Of a stretch of 64,000 nt of DNA, positions 1 to 10,586 are shown one piece after another. Location of the stretch: assembly GCA_037975125.1 (NCBI GenBank), contig CM075862.1, positions 12,651,125 to 12,715,124 of the forward strand, in the 5' to 3' direction. The notes below the pieces were generated by a model. The model made no database searches. It was not told where the DNA came from and worked only from the letters and a program-made list of their open reading frames with translations. Position 1 is the first letter of the stretch, and each line of letters starts with the position of its first letter. A program made the translations under genes and the position numbers. The DNA comes from Latrodectus hesperus (Eukaryota; Arthropoda; Arachnida; Araneae; Theridiidae).

Positions 1-494
1 TTTCTCTTAGAATTTATAATTCGAAATTAAATACAAATAAATTTTATATGATTAATTTATCTTATTAGATACATATGAAAATTAGATATTTTTGCATTTC
101 AACTTCGATAAGAAGTTTTCAGATATTTAAAATAACGATGGTAAACTAATTGACAAGAGCAAGATTTACAGTTGAGAAATTCTTCATTTATGCTCAATGT
201 ATCAATACTAATCTCACATAAACTTTATTTATAATATATTTAATTAACAATGTTATATATGCAAACAAATGCATTTAACTTCGTTCATTAAGTACTTTGT
301 TTCAATTAACATTTGGATTAATGCCGTATAATGGTAGAAGTAGCAAAACTAAAATTACAAGCTATATTTTATCTGCAATTTTCTTTGATTCAAAGATAAT
401 GAATATCCTTAGTATTATTTATTATTTTTTTATAAACATTATGAAGTTTGAACGTATTTTAATGAAAAAACCCAAAAAAGTGTTTTAAATGAAA
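1..494. other. AT-rich DNA, no gene seen
   Basis: Very AT-rich sequence. A short open frame at 297-488 has low-complexity composition, no recognisable domain and no support. No repeat family seen elsewhere in the window occurs here. Confidence 0.6.
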
Positions 495-512
495 ACACAC
501 ACACACACACAT

Positions 513-597
<85 letters not shown>
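495..597. repeat. (CA)n/(TA)n compound microsatellite
   Basis: An AC dinucleotide run of about 35 bases, with one AT interruption near 511, passes directly into an uninterrupted AT/TA run of about 70 bases. Open frames across it encode only Tyr-Ile or Cys-Val repeats and are artefacts. Confidence 0.97.
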
Positions 598-599
<2 letters not shown>

Positions 600-2982
600 T
601 TCTAAAAATCAGAAAATGATAGAGCTCCACAAAAAGCAAAGTCAAATAAAATAATATATTGAAAGTGAAATAAAATTAAACTAAATATTATTCTAGAGAA
701 ATTACTGTCAATTTAATTTATCCAATTAATTGTTACTAAAAAGCATTAGAGATTTTAATCAAAATTAATTTAAAGATATTTTTTTAATTAAAAATAAAAA
801 AATTTTTAATTAATTTATAATTTTTTTATAAATTAATTATAAAAAATTCTGATTAAAAAAATATATTTTAATATGAAGCTGTGATTAATTTTTGATAATT
901 TTTAGCAAACTCTTCATTACTCGATGGCAGGACCTTCCCTTACTACAAGCCAGCAGCATTTAAGTCATAAAATCCATTTTGTTCAGAGTGTCTTAAATAA
1001 ATAATTCATTCATAAATGATTCATAAATAAATAATTCACATTTACTACGAAAAATATTTTTATTTACTACTATGTATAATACAATTATAAAATAATTGCA
1101 ATTTGTTTCTCTATTGTATAATTTGATAATTTAAATGATTATATAAATAAATAATACATATCTTTTTATTCTTTAAAAGGTATATTTTTGTACTAGGAAA
1201 TAAATATTGCCTTTCTGAAAGAAAGGCAAATTAACAATCAACAAACCGAATTGAGTGAAGCAAAATGGATCTATACAGGGAGTATCCTTCCTACAGATTT
1301 CATAATCTATTAAGTTCTCCGTGCCAAGAAACAGTCGCTTAAAAATTCTCTTGTTGGTAGCGTTAAAAATTGAAAACACATTTTTTATGGGAGAAATTTC
1401 AAAATTAATTCGGTTAAATCATTTCATATCCCATTATTATATATAGAAATAAATTCAAGACACCTTAAAACAGATTTCTTAGCAATATTAGAAAAAATGC
1501 ACTTTTAAATTTCTTTAAAGCACTGTAAATTTTTCTGAATTATTAATTTTTAATTAAAAATTATAAGTGATTAGAAATTTATAAAAAATTATAAAGGAAA
1601 TATGTATTTCATTGTAATATATCATTTGTAATTATATTTTCAATCGTTAGTGAATTCGTTTATTTTTTTTAAATAACTGCAAATTAAATATTATTTTTTC
1701 CTTGTAATAAGTATTGATGTGAAATAACAGCTATACAAGAAAAAAAGAAAATTGAATGAGAATTTGAAAAGTAATGATTTGCATTTCGTAAATTAAAAAA
1801 ATACAAATAAAATATTTTCTTCGTTAATGTTAAATTTTACACAAGTCTTATGCATAGTTATTTTAAAAATAATTGATGTGAATAATTTACAATAATACCT
1901 TTTTCAATTTTTAAATTTATGCCATTTTTTACCTTAAAAATTTTATAACTACATTTTAAATGTTGCAAAATGTTTTATAAATTCATAATCTCAATTGCTC
2001 ACAAGAATTTTTTAGCGTCTACTTTTTTTTACTCTCAGAGTTTCGGCAACAGTATAAAATACTTTTTTCAATATAATCAAAAATACACTTGAGAATATAT
2101 TTTATAGAAAATAATAAACTTATTCACTAAAACATGTTACTTGTTGTTTATAATATAGTTAAACAAAAGTTACTAAAACAAGTTAAAACAAAATACTCCA
2201 AGGTATGTGATTTAAAAAAAAGTACAATTTAAACTACAATTAATCTTATTAAAAACAAGCAATAATTTTTTCGCTTAGGGAAATTGTTAATTATCTGTAT
2301 TGTGGAAGACAATAAGTTAATAAGGCAGTTTTATTTAATGTATGTAATCTTCCGAAATACATGCTAAAACTAAACATCAACCTATCTGCATTTCAAGTTT
2401 TACATTCATCACACTTGTTAACTGCTATCACCGATTACTTCACAATCTAAAAAGTTATTTTTAGAGTTCAACTTGATAAAACTTATCTGGAATCAGTTTT
2501 TCCGTTCTATTCCGTTGGAGCTTGACAATACTATTCATTCTTTTAGTCTGGTTTCTTATAGCCAAATGTAATCTTTTTTCTGTTGAAAGAGCTGACTCAG
2601 CAAGAGCTAATTCGAAGAATGATGTGATTCCGAATGTATTTTCGATAAGTGCAACTTATAAATACCGATGGTAAATAAAAGGATGAAAATATTTGAATAT
2701 ATTAATATGAAAACTTGCTCATATTTAGAATATTCTTTGATTTTATAATTTGGTTCTGCGTGGAAAATAATTTACAAATGGAGGCTCCTCTATCAAGTTT
2801 CTTTTAAAAATATTTGTAGAATATTATTGCCTTTTGGAAAGGTATTTCATAGATTAATTCACAGAATTTTAATCCATTTCTTAGGCTTTTTTCACGTGTT
2901 AAAAAGGAGGAAACCATGAAAACTATCATCCATTCACCATGATAGATATGCATCTACATAGCAGAAACGTATCATATATCGC
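598..2982. other. AT-rich DNA, no gene seen
   Basis: No recognisable coding sequence or repeat family. It contains a small AT hairpin at 807-839. A slightly GC-richer patch at 918-990 was not recognised. The minus-strand open frame 1173-1379 has no recognised domain. Confidence 0.5.
807..839. other. Perfect AT-rich inverted repeat
   Basis: A 14-base arm at 807-820 is the exact reverse complement of 826-839, with a five-T loop. In sequence this AT-rich such hairpins arise easily by chance, so no function is claimed. Confidence 0.5.
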
Positions 2983-3160
2983 CGTAGATCAACAGCTCAA
3001 AATGAGTCCCGCTCTGTCTTTCGGTTCAACAATTCTTGCATTCGATTTCGGGTTTAGATGTTTGTAATGGTTCAGAATCTAATGTATAATTCAGTCTAAA
3101 TAGTCTTCATGGGAAAAATGACCGTTGAGTGAAGAATGATAATAAATAAAACCAAACCTA
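2983..3160 (+). mobile_element. SINE-A copy (tRNA-derived)
   Basis: Diverged copy of the family best seen at 28743-28906. It keeps the segment with tttcggttcaacaattc, then a B-box-like tcgatttcggg, then the family body gggtttagatgtttgtaatgg. The tail ends in an A-rich stretch with aaaccaaacc, as in other copies. The tRNA-like A box is badly eroded. Confidence 0.6.
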
Positions 3161-3165
3161 TCGTT

Positions 3166-3312
3166 CAACCGAAGGTTGATTTGAACCAGCGACCTTTAAC
3201 ATTAGCTCACAGTTACTTTTGAACAAAGGAGATAGTTGTTAACAAGGGAATGCAGTCCTGCTTTCTACAGCAGTCATAGTGGGTGCTTGGGAATTTTCTG
3301 AAGTTTTTGCAT
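3166..3312 (+). mobile_element. SINE-H fragment
   Basis: Shares with 6775-6890 and 48670-48815 a block reading roughly aaagggaatg...tcctgctttct, followed by a GTG-rich stretch and gaattttctg or ttttccgga. The upstream part carries a degraded tRNA-like B box (gttgatttgaacc). The three copies define the family; its full extent is unknown. Confidence 0.4.
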
Positions 3313-3340
3313 TCACTTAACCACTTAATATCTTATACAG

Positions 3341-3772
3341 CCACTGGTTCATCACTCACATATCAGGAACTTTACTCTAACGAAAAATCTGGACTACATT
3401 CAATCTGGTAAATTCCACCCACGCACCAGTGGTACTCTGGAACTCTTCTGGAAATAAAATGAGACCGAAAATCTCTAACTGCCTTGGCCAGATTCTAAAG
3501 AGGACATCTAAAATGTTTATCGTTTGAGCGTGGTAAAAAAAATTCATCCCGCTTGTAAAAAATGGTGTGACCATCCAGCCTCATCGAAATATATTCTGGA
3601 TTGCATCGGACTTTCCTGGGAGGATTTATCCTCAGATCCATTGCTAGTCATTGACTTTCTAACTGTCAACAATTTATTGGAGTCTCGGGTTTAGATGTTT
3701 GTAATGGTTAAGTTGATCTGACAAATGTCAGATCTCTAAAGAGGATAAGCCAACAACAACGACTTAATAGCT
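3341..3772 (+). pseudogene. Decayed LINE 3' end (post-RNase H C-terminus)
   Basis: Conceptual translation in changing frames matches the C-terminal tail of the LINE at 44355-44938: QWYSGTLLEIK, then GHLKCLSFERGKK, then ILDCIGLSWEDLSSDPLLVI and DFLTVNNLLE, against HNWYKGSKPG, GHIKCLTFNEGRKTF, LLDCMSLSREDLFSNPLLVF and DFLTVNELVDLV. The 3' end has the same ggataagc-caacaacaac tail. Many stops and frameshifts show it is dead. A 24-base SINE-A-like segment sits at 3687-3710, between the coding end and the tail. Confidence 0.75.
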
Positions 3773-4500
3773 TCTCCTTCGTCGAAATAAAAATGTCTGT
3801 GACGGAGAGATGAAAACTTTAAGATTGAATAAATAATATTTTAATTTAAAACATACGGTTGAATACTGACGTATTTCTCTGAAAATATGATTGTGAAGAA
3901 ATAACATAACGAGCACAGAGAAAAGGACGAATCTAATTCGAATCAGATTCGAAAAGGACGAATCTGTGGAAGCAAAAGCAAGTGATTAAGTCTGGTCTTC
4001 TATGATATGCAAGGTTGATCAAGTAAAAATTCCTTATTCTAGTTTTGCTCGTCGATCATACGCTTATTTCTCTTTTAACACAATGATTCGAAATCGATAA
4101 TGCTTTATCAGTATACTGACTGGTTAAAATGAAATAAGTCATTTTTTTCAATGTGACTAGAAATCCACCTTCTCTTACTTGAAGTTACTAAATTAAAATA
4201 CAAAACTAATCCGATTAAGCGATTAAAGAAATCAATATTTAGCATGGAAAATAAATATGAGATAATTTTAATATTAAAATTTTTTATATATTTTTATAGT
4301 AAATATAAAGTTTACAAAAAAAAAACACATGCATCATGAAATAAATTTTTTTAAAATATTCAATAAGAAATTTTGTAATAATTATATAATAGGTATTTTT
4401 TCGTTTATGAGTTTGTGAAAAATACTTGGCTCCCAAAAATTTACTTTGTATTTTGCAGATACTAGTGCCAGAAACACTTTAATAATTTGGAAATGTACGA
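3773..4500. other. No gene seen
   Basis: Moderately AT-rich sequence with no recognised element. A short local duplication of aaaaggacgaatct occurs around 3922-3970. Confidence 0.5.
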
Positions 4501-4745
4501 GTTACCATGGGTGTAATGGTCTGGAGAAAATTTCCCCCCTTTCTAGATCAATATCAAAATAGAGGGAGTGGATCCTCTTGTGGTGCCATCTATAGCAGGA
4601 ATCTTAGAGCAAAGTCGTACTTTCTCTTTCATGGTGTGCTCTGGTTAAACAAAAGACGCACCCTACAGACTTGAATTCTCATAATCAACGGCAAAGTGAG
4701 CTTGGTTTGTCCAAGTGTCATAAGTAACAACGGCAACAATATACG
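4501..4745 (+). mobile_element. SINE-C, 5'-truncated copy
   Basis: Matches the 3' two thirds of the full SINE-C at 16488-16875: gttaccatgggtgtaatgg, tctggagaaaattt, gagcaaagtcgtactttc, gctctggttaaac, gcttggtttgtccaagtgtc, and an ending in aac repeats. The tRNA-like head is absent, as expected for 5' truncation during retrotransposition. Confidence 0.85.
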
Positions 4746-5455
4746 ATTCATAAAAGGGCAAAGGTGAAATGTATATACTTTGTGAAAAATCTTGAAATCC
4801 ATTATTGCAGAATTTTAATTCCTAGTAAGATATTAAAAATGATTTAAATACATTTCTCAGGTAAGCCTTTCTCAGTTTCATTAAAAAACGATAACTATAT
4901 ATTGAAAATGGAACTATCACAATATTTCCTGTCTAAAATTATTTATCTACTGGGTGATTTCTTTGGAGTAGAAAACTAATGTTCCAATCTAAGAAACAAA
5001 CATTTCTGCACACACATCCTAATTTTCAGAGAACCCTTTCCCGTTTCTAAATTATTTATGATAAGTATTATTTCTACGGAATAATGTTTAATATTTAATA
5101 TAATGGAATATTCCACTTAGTTTCCGCGAGGAAAGTATTTCTTTATGACTCCATTCCTTCTCGTACACGCGCATCAACAAAAACAATTTGAAAATACTTT
5201 TTCGGTTTACAATTGCTTCATTTTATACTTTACCTTTGTATTCTTTTTGTTGACTTCACCTGCAGCTCAATGGTTTGTGTCTACAGTTATTCAGTGTTGA
5301 CTTCATTTCTTTACATAACTCGCATTTTACAAATATATTAATAAAATTGGTAACATTTTCAGTAATCAGTTTTTTTTGTACCCCGGTGTCAAAGCATTGT
5401 TTCTTGTACTTAAAAGGTAGAGAATTATTTACTAATAATAATTAGAATTACTGTA
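4746..5455. other. No gene seen
   Basis: AT-rich; no repeat family from the window and no supported open frame. Confidence 0.5.
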
Positions 5456-6352
5456 CAGTAAACGCTCGCTTTTATAAACTTGTGGCTAGCTCTTACTCTG
5501 ACACCGTAAACACAATGATAATTTTAACTCCCATTTATGAACTAAAAATTTAAAAAAATCTCTTTTTCGCTTCTGACGACTAGTTTTCTTCTGATTTTTT
5601 TATACCCTGATATTTTTTTCAATTCTTTTATTTGATTCTTTTTTATATAACGCTTGAGAACTTGATTTATTCTTGAACAACGAAGGGACACGTGAAAGTG
5701 TTTCAGATATTGTGAGAACACTTGTTGAAGACACATGGATATCAGACATTTAAAAGGAAAGAACTGGTTACGAATTCAATCACTTCTGTGTTTCGCGTGG
5801 AAAGAAAGAAAGGGCACAAAAAGAAGAAACACTATTTAAAAGATTGTTGTCTCTTGTTCTGTAGTTGGTTTCATTTGAACAGACCAATTTATGAAGTTAC
5901 GTTTGTCGAGAGAGATTGTGCTGATTCCTTTGAGGATTTATTGCAGTTGAAAAAAACGAACGTAAAGAATAAAAAAATTCTGAAAGTAGGCAAAAAATAT
6001 TAAATAAGACAATAATTTTCAAAAAAATATGGAATTTAAAAGAACATCTTCTGGACAGTTTTAAAAATTCGGAAAAAATCTGAAAAGGAATAGTAATTTT
6101 CATTCTCGAAAATAATGAAGACAGGCAAAACATCCTCAACTATAAAAAGCTTTGCTCGCTTGTTTGAGAAAAATGAGAGGAATGAACATTCCTATTGATG
6201 ATAATATCATTAAAGAGAAATCCAAGTGCTTTTCTATGAAATTGAACATAAAAGATTTCAAAGCTTCAGACGGTTGGCTTCGGAAATTTAAAGCCAGACG
6301 CGGTTTGAGCTTTAGAAAATTGTGTTTTGAAATGCAATCAATCAAATGAAAA
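5456..6352 (+). mobile_element. Decayed Tigger/pogo-like DNA transposon (left part)
   Basis: A TA dinucleotide (5454-5455) is followed by cagtaaacgctcgctttta, a pogo/Tigger-style terminus. About 560 bases downstream lie remnants of the DNA-binding half of a pogo-type transposase (6018-6348). No matching right end was found, so this is probably an element broken in its middle. The open frame 5722-6003 lies inside but was not recognised. Confidence 0.5.
6018..6348 (+). pseudogene. Tigger/pogo transposase N-terminal relic (CENP-B-type HTH)
   Basis: An open stretch at 6152-6349 (first codon TTG) translates to a CENP-B/Tc5-type helix-turn-helix domain: NIPIDDNIIKEKSKCFSMKL, then DFKASDGWLRKFKARRGLSF. 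In Tigger and Jerky-like proteins the same pattern reads NIPISGPILKEKA...DFKASNGWLDRFKKRHG. Upstream, in another frame, IWNLKEHLLDSFKNSEKI resembles the segment after the first HTH (IWKN.EKIL..F). Frame changes and a stop show the gene is broken. The catalytic DDE domain is missing. Confidence 0.8.
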
Positions 6353-6774
6353 TAAGAGCTGTTTTTAGTACGAATCTTATTTTTTTGCACGTGTGTTTCT
6401 TATATATATGTATATATATATAGTGCATACTAAATAATATTTCTAATAGAAATTTACGAGGAAAAGGTAGTCTAGTAAAAAAATCAGATCTTAATAATTT
6501 AATACATTATTTTTCTTTTTTACGAACTATTTCACCGGCCTCTACGAGTTCTTTCAAACGTATGTCAACTGCAGTTAGTAGCGTTTTTAATACATATGCT
6601 TGTAAATTTTAACAATGATCCACTGATGAAGTCAATACCTTGGTTGGTCTTCTACCCCAACTGGATTTACCACAAGTAACTAGAAGAAACTAGGCTTCGA
6701 TATGTGATAATTCTACATTAAAGGAAAGAGAAAATTCAGTCCCTACTTTACCGAATTGTCTCCTTAATCCGATT
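6353..6774. other. No gene seen; short TA run
   Basis: A short imperfect (TA)n tract lies at 6399-6421. The rest, including a slightly GC-richer part at 6535-6720, was not recognised. Confidence 0.5.
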
Positions 6775-6890
6775 TGCTTAATCTGATTGAAAGGTTAGAG
6801 GTCCATTCCAGCAACAAGTTGCAAAAAGGGAATGAATTCCTGCTTTCTCTGACAAAGCGAGTGTCTGAAAGCTTTTCGGATTTCTTTCTT
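6775..6890 (+). mobile_element. SINE-H fragment
   Basis: Contains aaaaagggaatgaattcctg and ctttctctgacaaagcgagtg, followed by gcttttcggatttc, matching the blocks at 3240-3312 and 48722-48800. Upstream aggttagaggtccattcc resembles a decayed B box. Only this part is alignable by eye. Confidence 0.4.
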
Positions 6891-7330
6891 TGAAACGTAT
6901 TTATTCTTTATGGAAAATTCATCCAAAGGATTGAACCTTTTACAAAAAATTGCCGTTACTAGGCAACCCAGGCACGGTATCTTAGCACATTATGTTTACC
7001 ATTTAAATAAACTACATATAAGAGTTCAATTTATTTGGTAATGGTACGACCTAAGGTCACTGTGGCATATTAGAAGAATAATGTGTTTTCGGGGGAAAAG
7101 GTCCTAAATTCCATACATATCATTGTTGAAGCATGAGAGGATATCTGCCACATGTATGTCTCTTGGAATATATCCTTTAGATATTCTTTTTTTTACAATC
7201 TGTAAATTCAGATCATTACGTGAAAATATCTTTTTAGAACATTAAAAAGCTTTTAAAGGATTTTATAAAGCAAAAAGCTTGTTTTCTTTTGTAGTGCTGT
7301 ACTCTCTGTCAAGAAAATGACATAATTATA
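6891..7330. other. No gene seen
   Basis: No recognised element up to the Tc1-like terminus. Ends in the TA that serves as its target-site duplication. Confidence 0.5.
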
Positions 7331-7691
7331 CACTACTGGCCATTAAAATTGCTACACCAAGAAGGAATGCGAATAACAGAACGATATTTATTGGACACAT
7401 ACATTATAGTGGAAAGAACAAGTGATTAGATTTACAGGAAATTAGGATGTATGGATCTTGAGAAATCAGTACCCAGAGCAGCCACCTCTGGCTGCAATAA
7501 CAGCATTTATCCACTTAGGCATGGAGTCAAACAGAGATTGTATGGCATGTACGGGGATCTCAGTCCATGCAGCTTCAACACTACGCCACAGTTCATCGAC
7601 AGTAGTGGATGGTGAGTGATGGCGTGCCAATCGCTCGTCAACCATTGACCACACGTTCTCAGTTGGTGACAGATTTTAATGGCCAGTAGTG
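7331..7691 (-). mobile_element. Tc1-like transposon, internally deleted copy
   Basis: Terminal inverted repeats: cactactggccattaaaatt at the left and its reverse complement (one mismatch) at the right, each next to a TA duplication (7329-7330 and 7692-7693). At 361 bp it is far shorter than a full Tc1 element (about 1.3-1.7 kb). It retains only the transposase C-terminus on the minus strand. The deletion runs from inside the transposase almost to the right terminus, leaving both ends usable in principle by a transposase supplied in trans. Confidence 0.9.
7466..7654 (-). pseudogene. Tc1-type transposase C-terminal fragment
   Basis: The frame reads RHHSPSTTVDELWRSVEAAW, EIPVHAIQSLFDSMPKWINA, VIAARGGCSGY and then stops. 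This is the typical end of Tc1-family transposases (VDELW.RVQAAW..IP...IQ.L..SMPRR..AVI.ARGG). All three catalytic acids lie in the deleted part. The terminal codons are intact, so the break is the internal deletion rather than general decay. Confidence 0.9.
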
Positions 7692-8950
7692 TATTTTCCA
7701 ACTTTTCATTTCGAAGAAGTGTCGGTGCTTACGTATTAAAGTTAATTTTACTCAAAAACTTATGCACAGAATTAGCTCTTAACCTATAATAAGAAAAAAT
7801 TGTACTTTACCATTATTATCCTGCTTTTGATAATCACCGTAACGGGGGAAAAAGAATCGTCAATTATTGCTATAAATATTCCATTTGTACCATGTATTGT
7901 TTAAAAATGTTTAAGTTTTTAGAAACTACTAAAAAATAATATAAATATTTTATTTATATTTTATAAACTAAGCAATTATCACTTAATGTAAAAACTTATT
8001 TAAACGCCAATGTTTATTTCTGGCGGAAACTGCTTAGCAATCACATCGGTGATCGATTGCGTAAGTATGATGTAATAGTATCTGTTTTTCAATGAGGCAA
8101 AACCAAATTTTGCTGTGAGATTAGTTGTTTTGCCCTTAGTGGTTTGTGACCGTAATACTCCTTTTAAGCTACGAAATTATCACCAAGCCATCGTTTGCAC
8201 CCACTAGCTTCAGCTTGTTTTCCCCTGTTTATCACTTTTCAGTCCATTTTGCACCAAAAAATTTCGATTTAGTATATTTTAAATTTAAAATAAAATTTCG
8301 AGTCAATAAAACAATCGTATGTACATTATATTATTTTTGTTTCTCCGTGAGAACCATGCTATTTCATTAAGATCAAAAGCCAAAATAACGGAAAAGTATC
8401 GAATATTTCTTTTTATAAATATAAAAAATGTAAACATAATTAGAAACAGACATTTTTTATATATAATTATAAGAACATTTCCTTTAAGTTCTTCCATTTA
8501 AAAAAGCTGAGGTAACGCAAATGCGTAAGTACCGAAGTGGTACTTAATTTACTGGTTTGAATTAAAGTTGTTTCGATTGCAGTATATATACCATCATGAA
8601 AATGAACAACAGAATTAGAAAAATACGCAAGGAGGAGTATAAGATTTTTAATATCAACTAATGAATGAATTATTTGTTGAAATTACATCAACATGTCCGA
8701 TCATTCACATCATAAACGGCACAACAATTTATACACCTTTAAAGAATTAGTAGACACTTCAGAGAAAAATATGAAATTTTTGAAGTTCAATACGAGAGAA
8801 GAATTTGTATAATATCCTCCATATTATGCATCAACGGGACTTTGAAGCTTCCTTCATCTGCCTTGATTGATGACTGAGAGGCATCACTTTCAAGGACAGC
8901 AGACAGTTTTAGCAAGCACCTGAAATGTCTTGGTTTGGACCAAGGAAATA
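7692..8950. other. No gene seen
   Basis: AT-rich. At about 8008-8065 a 17-codon frame starting with ATG runs to a perfect GTAAGT, but that hexamer is expected by chance dozens of times here. A moderately GC-rich part at 8820-8945 was not recognised. Confidence 0.45.
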
Positions 8951-9523
8951 CAGTTATTCCCTCTATAACACGGTTTATTGGCTCCGCGTTATAGGAAAAA
9001 GCGTTGTACGAGCATCCTCGTAAAACCCCTTATGTACATATGATTCACGTTTAGCTTTCCCCGTTAAAGGGGGTTTAAATCGAATACTAAGAAAAAAACT
9101 GTGTGTTATGAACGAAATGCGTTCGTTGCATTAAAATCAAAGTAAGAACGTCTTAATAGAAATACCAGCTCATTTCAAATAAATGAAATATAATTCCAAA
9201 AACAGTTTTATGACAAGTTTATTCGCTGTAGGAGACATCTGAAGTACCGTTTCACCGATATCTTTTTATACCTTTTTTAGCAGAATGTTCAAAAGTGTCA
9301 ATAATATATAATTTAATTTCATAAAAACACAATGCACACAATGAGCATACGTACGCAAAATGGATTGTGAACTGTACAAAGTTTTATAAATTTCGCAGTA
9401 CAGAAATATAACGTGGGGAATCTACGCGTTATACGGGGGAAAACACGTGTTATACGAGGGACATGAAATCACGTCATAGGAAAACGCGTTATAAGAGTAC
9501 CTTCTTATGGGAGGATTACTCTG
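8951..9523. mobile_element. pogo/Tigger-like non-autonomous element (MITE)
   Basis: Bounded by TA dinucleotides (8949-8950, 9524-9525) with imperfect inverted ends starting CAG: cagttattccctctataac at the left, cagagtaatcctcccataag at the right read on the minus strand. Both ends contain several copies of the motif gttatac/cgcgttata, typical of Tigger-type termini known to me. No transposase remains inside. End similarity is weak outside the motif, so exact borders are tentative. Confidence 0.55.
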
Positions 9524-9896
9524 TAAGGCCTTCCCCACTTTTCATGGATTCATGGATCTTTCTTAGTCTAATGGTTAACCGGATACTATATGAAAGAACA
9601 ATAAAATTTTAAGATCTTTTGTAGAATTAGTAAAGTAAATGAATAGACACTTTAGAGATTAAAATTATTCACAGGGAACAGTATATTATAAAATTTTTAA
9701 AAGTCCATGAAAATCAAATGAATAAAGAGTTAGTAGAAATTAAAGCACTACCTTCTATTATTTACTAGTCGCAGAATCAGTTTTTTTAATATTTCACACT
9801 TAAGTAATACAGATTTAATAACAATTCACGCTTATGTAAGCATTTCATTTACAATTACATAAAAACACTGTTGTTCAAGAAGAACAGTAAAATGTG
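9524..9896. other. No gene seen
   Basis: AT-rich sequence without a recognised element. Confidence 0.5.
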
Positions 9897-10232
9897 TTGT
9901 TGTTGTTACTTATGACACTTGGACAAGCCAAGCTTGTTAGCAGACGGATACGAAATTAAGTCAGAATTGTGCATCTTTCGTTTAATCAGAGCTCCACGAA
10001 GATTAAAGTATGACTTTGCACTGAGACTTTTCCGGTAGATGGCCCCACAAGAGGATCCACTCCCTCAATTTTAATATTAATCTATCTGGATGGGGAGGAA
10101 ATTTTCTCCAGACCATTACACCCATCGTAGCTGCTCAACGATGGACCACAGGATTTTGATTCCACAGATTCAACGAGCACGCATATCACATGTATTCGGT
10201 GGGTCTTTGACGACATTGGGAATCGAACCCCG
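9897..10232 (-). mobile_element. SINE-C copy, minus strand
   Basis: Read on the minus strand it follows the SINE-C consensus: B-box-like ggttcgattcccaa, the gttgagcagctacgatgg part, gtaatggtctggagaaaatt, agtgcaaagtcatacttt, and a tail of aac repeats (ttgttgttgtt at 9898-9910 on the plus strand). The 5' tRNA-like head is cut at the B box, exactly where a (TA)n array begins. Confidence 0.85.

Positions 10233-10268
<36 letters not shown>
10233..10268. repeat. (TA)n microsatellite
   Basis: About 36 bases of perfect TA between the truncated head of SINE-C and the first base of SINE-D. Confidence 0.95.
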
Positions 10269-10271
<3 letters not shown>

Positions 10272-10502
10272 CCGACCGATGGCTGAGTGGTTAGCGCTCC
10301 TAACTTCTGAGCTGTGGGTCATGGGTTCGAATCCCAGTTTGGGCAGGGCAGGGATGTTTCTGTGTTTCTTCTGTGATGATGTATGAATGTAGCCTACCCT
10401 ATAAACGGGTTTGTGGTGGTATGGCGAGGGCAACGCTACTTGAGAAGCAGTTTCTGGCCTTGTTGTGGCATAGGGTTCGTCACACTCAAGTGCCCACCGC
10501 TG

Positions 10503-10503
<1 letters not shown>
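10269..10503 (+). mobile_element. SINE-D, near-complete copy
   Basis: tRNA-like head with A box (tggctgagtggttagcg) and B box (gggttcgaatccc), resembling a class II (Leu/Ser-type) tRNA. The body has cctaccctataaacgggt, shared with SINE-B, then ttgtggtggtatggcg and a distinct 3' part (ggccttgttgtggc ... caagtgcccaccgc). Flanked by TA arrays on both sides. Pol III transcription is inferred from the boxes. It is not a tRNA gene because the anticodon arm cannot be folded properly and the SINE body follows. Confidence 0.85.

Positions 10504-10583
<80 letters not shown>
10504..10583. repeat. (TA)n microsatellite
   Basis: Perfect TA array of about 80 bases starting at the SINE-D 3' end. The longer open frames here encode Tyr-Ile repeats and are artefacts. 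Confidence 0.97.

Positions 10584-10586
<3 letters not shown>

Noticed and set aside
5722..6003. 93-codon frame as an independent gene
   Set aside because: It lies between a pogo-like terminus and a transposase relic and shows no recognisable domain; more likely decayed element sequence.
8008..8065. Short ATG frame ending at a perfect GTAAGT
   Set aside because: The hexamer is expected about 30 times by chance in both strands of 64 kb; the surrounding composition is ordinary.
10269..10345. Possible genuine tRNA genes at SINE heads (also 28743, 30374, 61773)
   Set aside because: A and B boxes are present but acceptor stems and anticodon arms do not pair, and family-specific SINE bodies follow each one in multiple copies.
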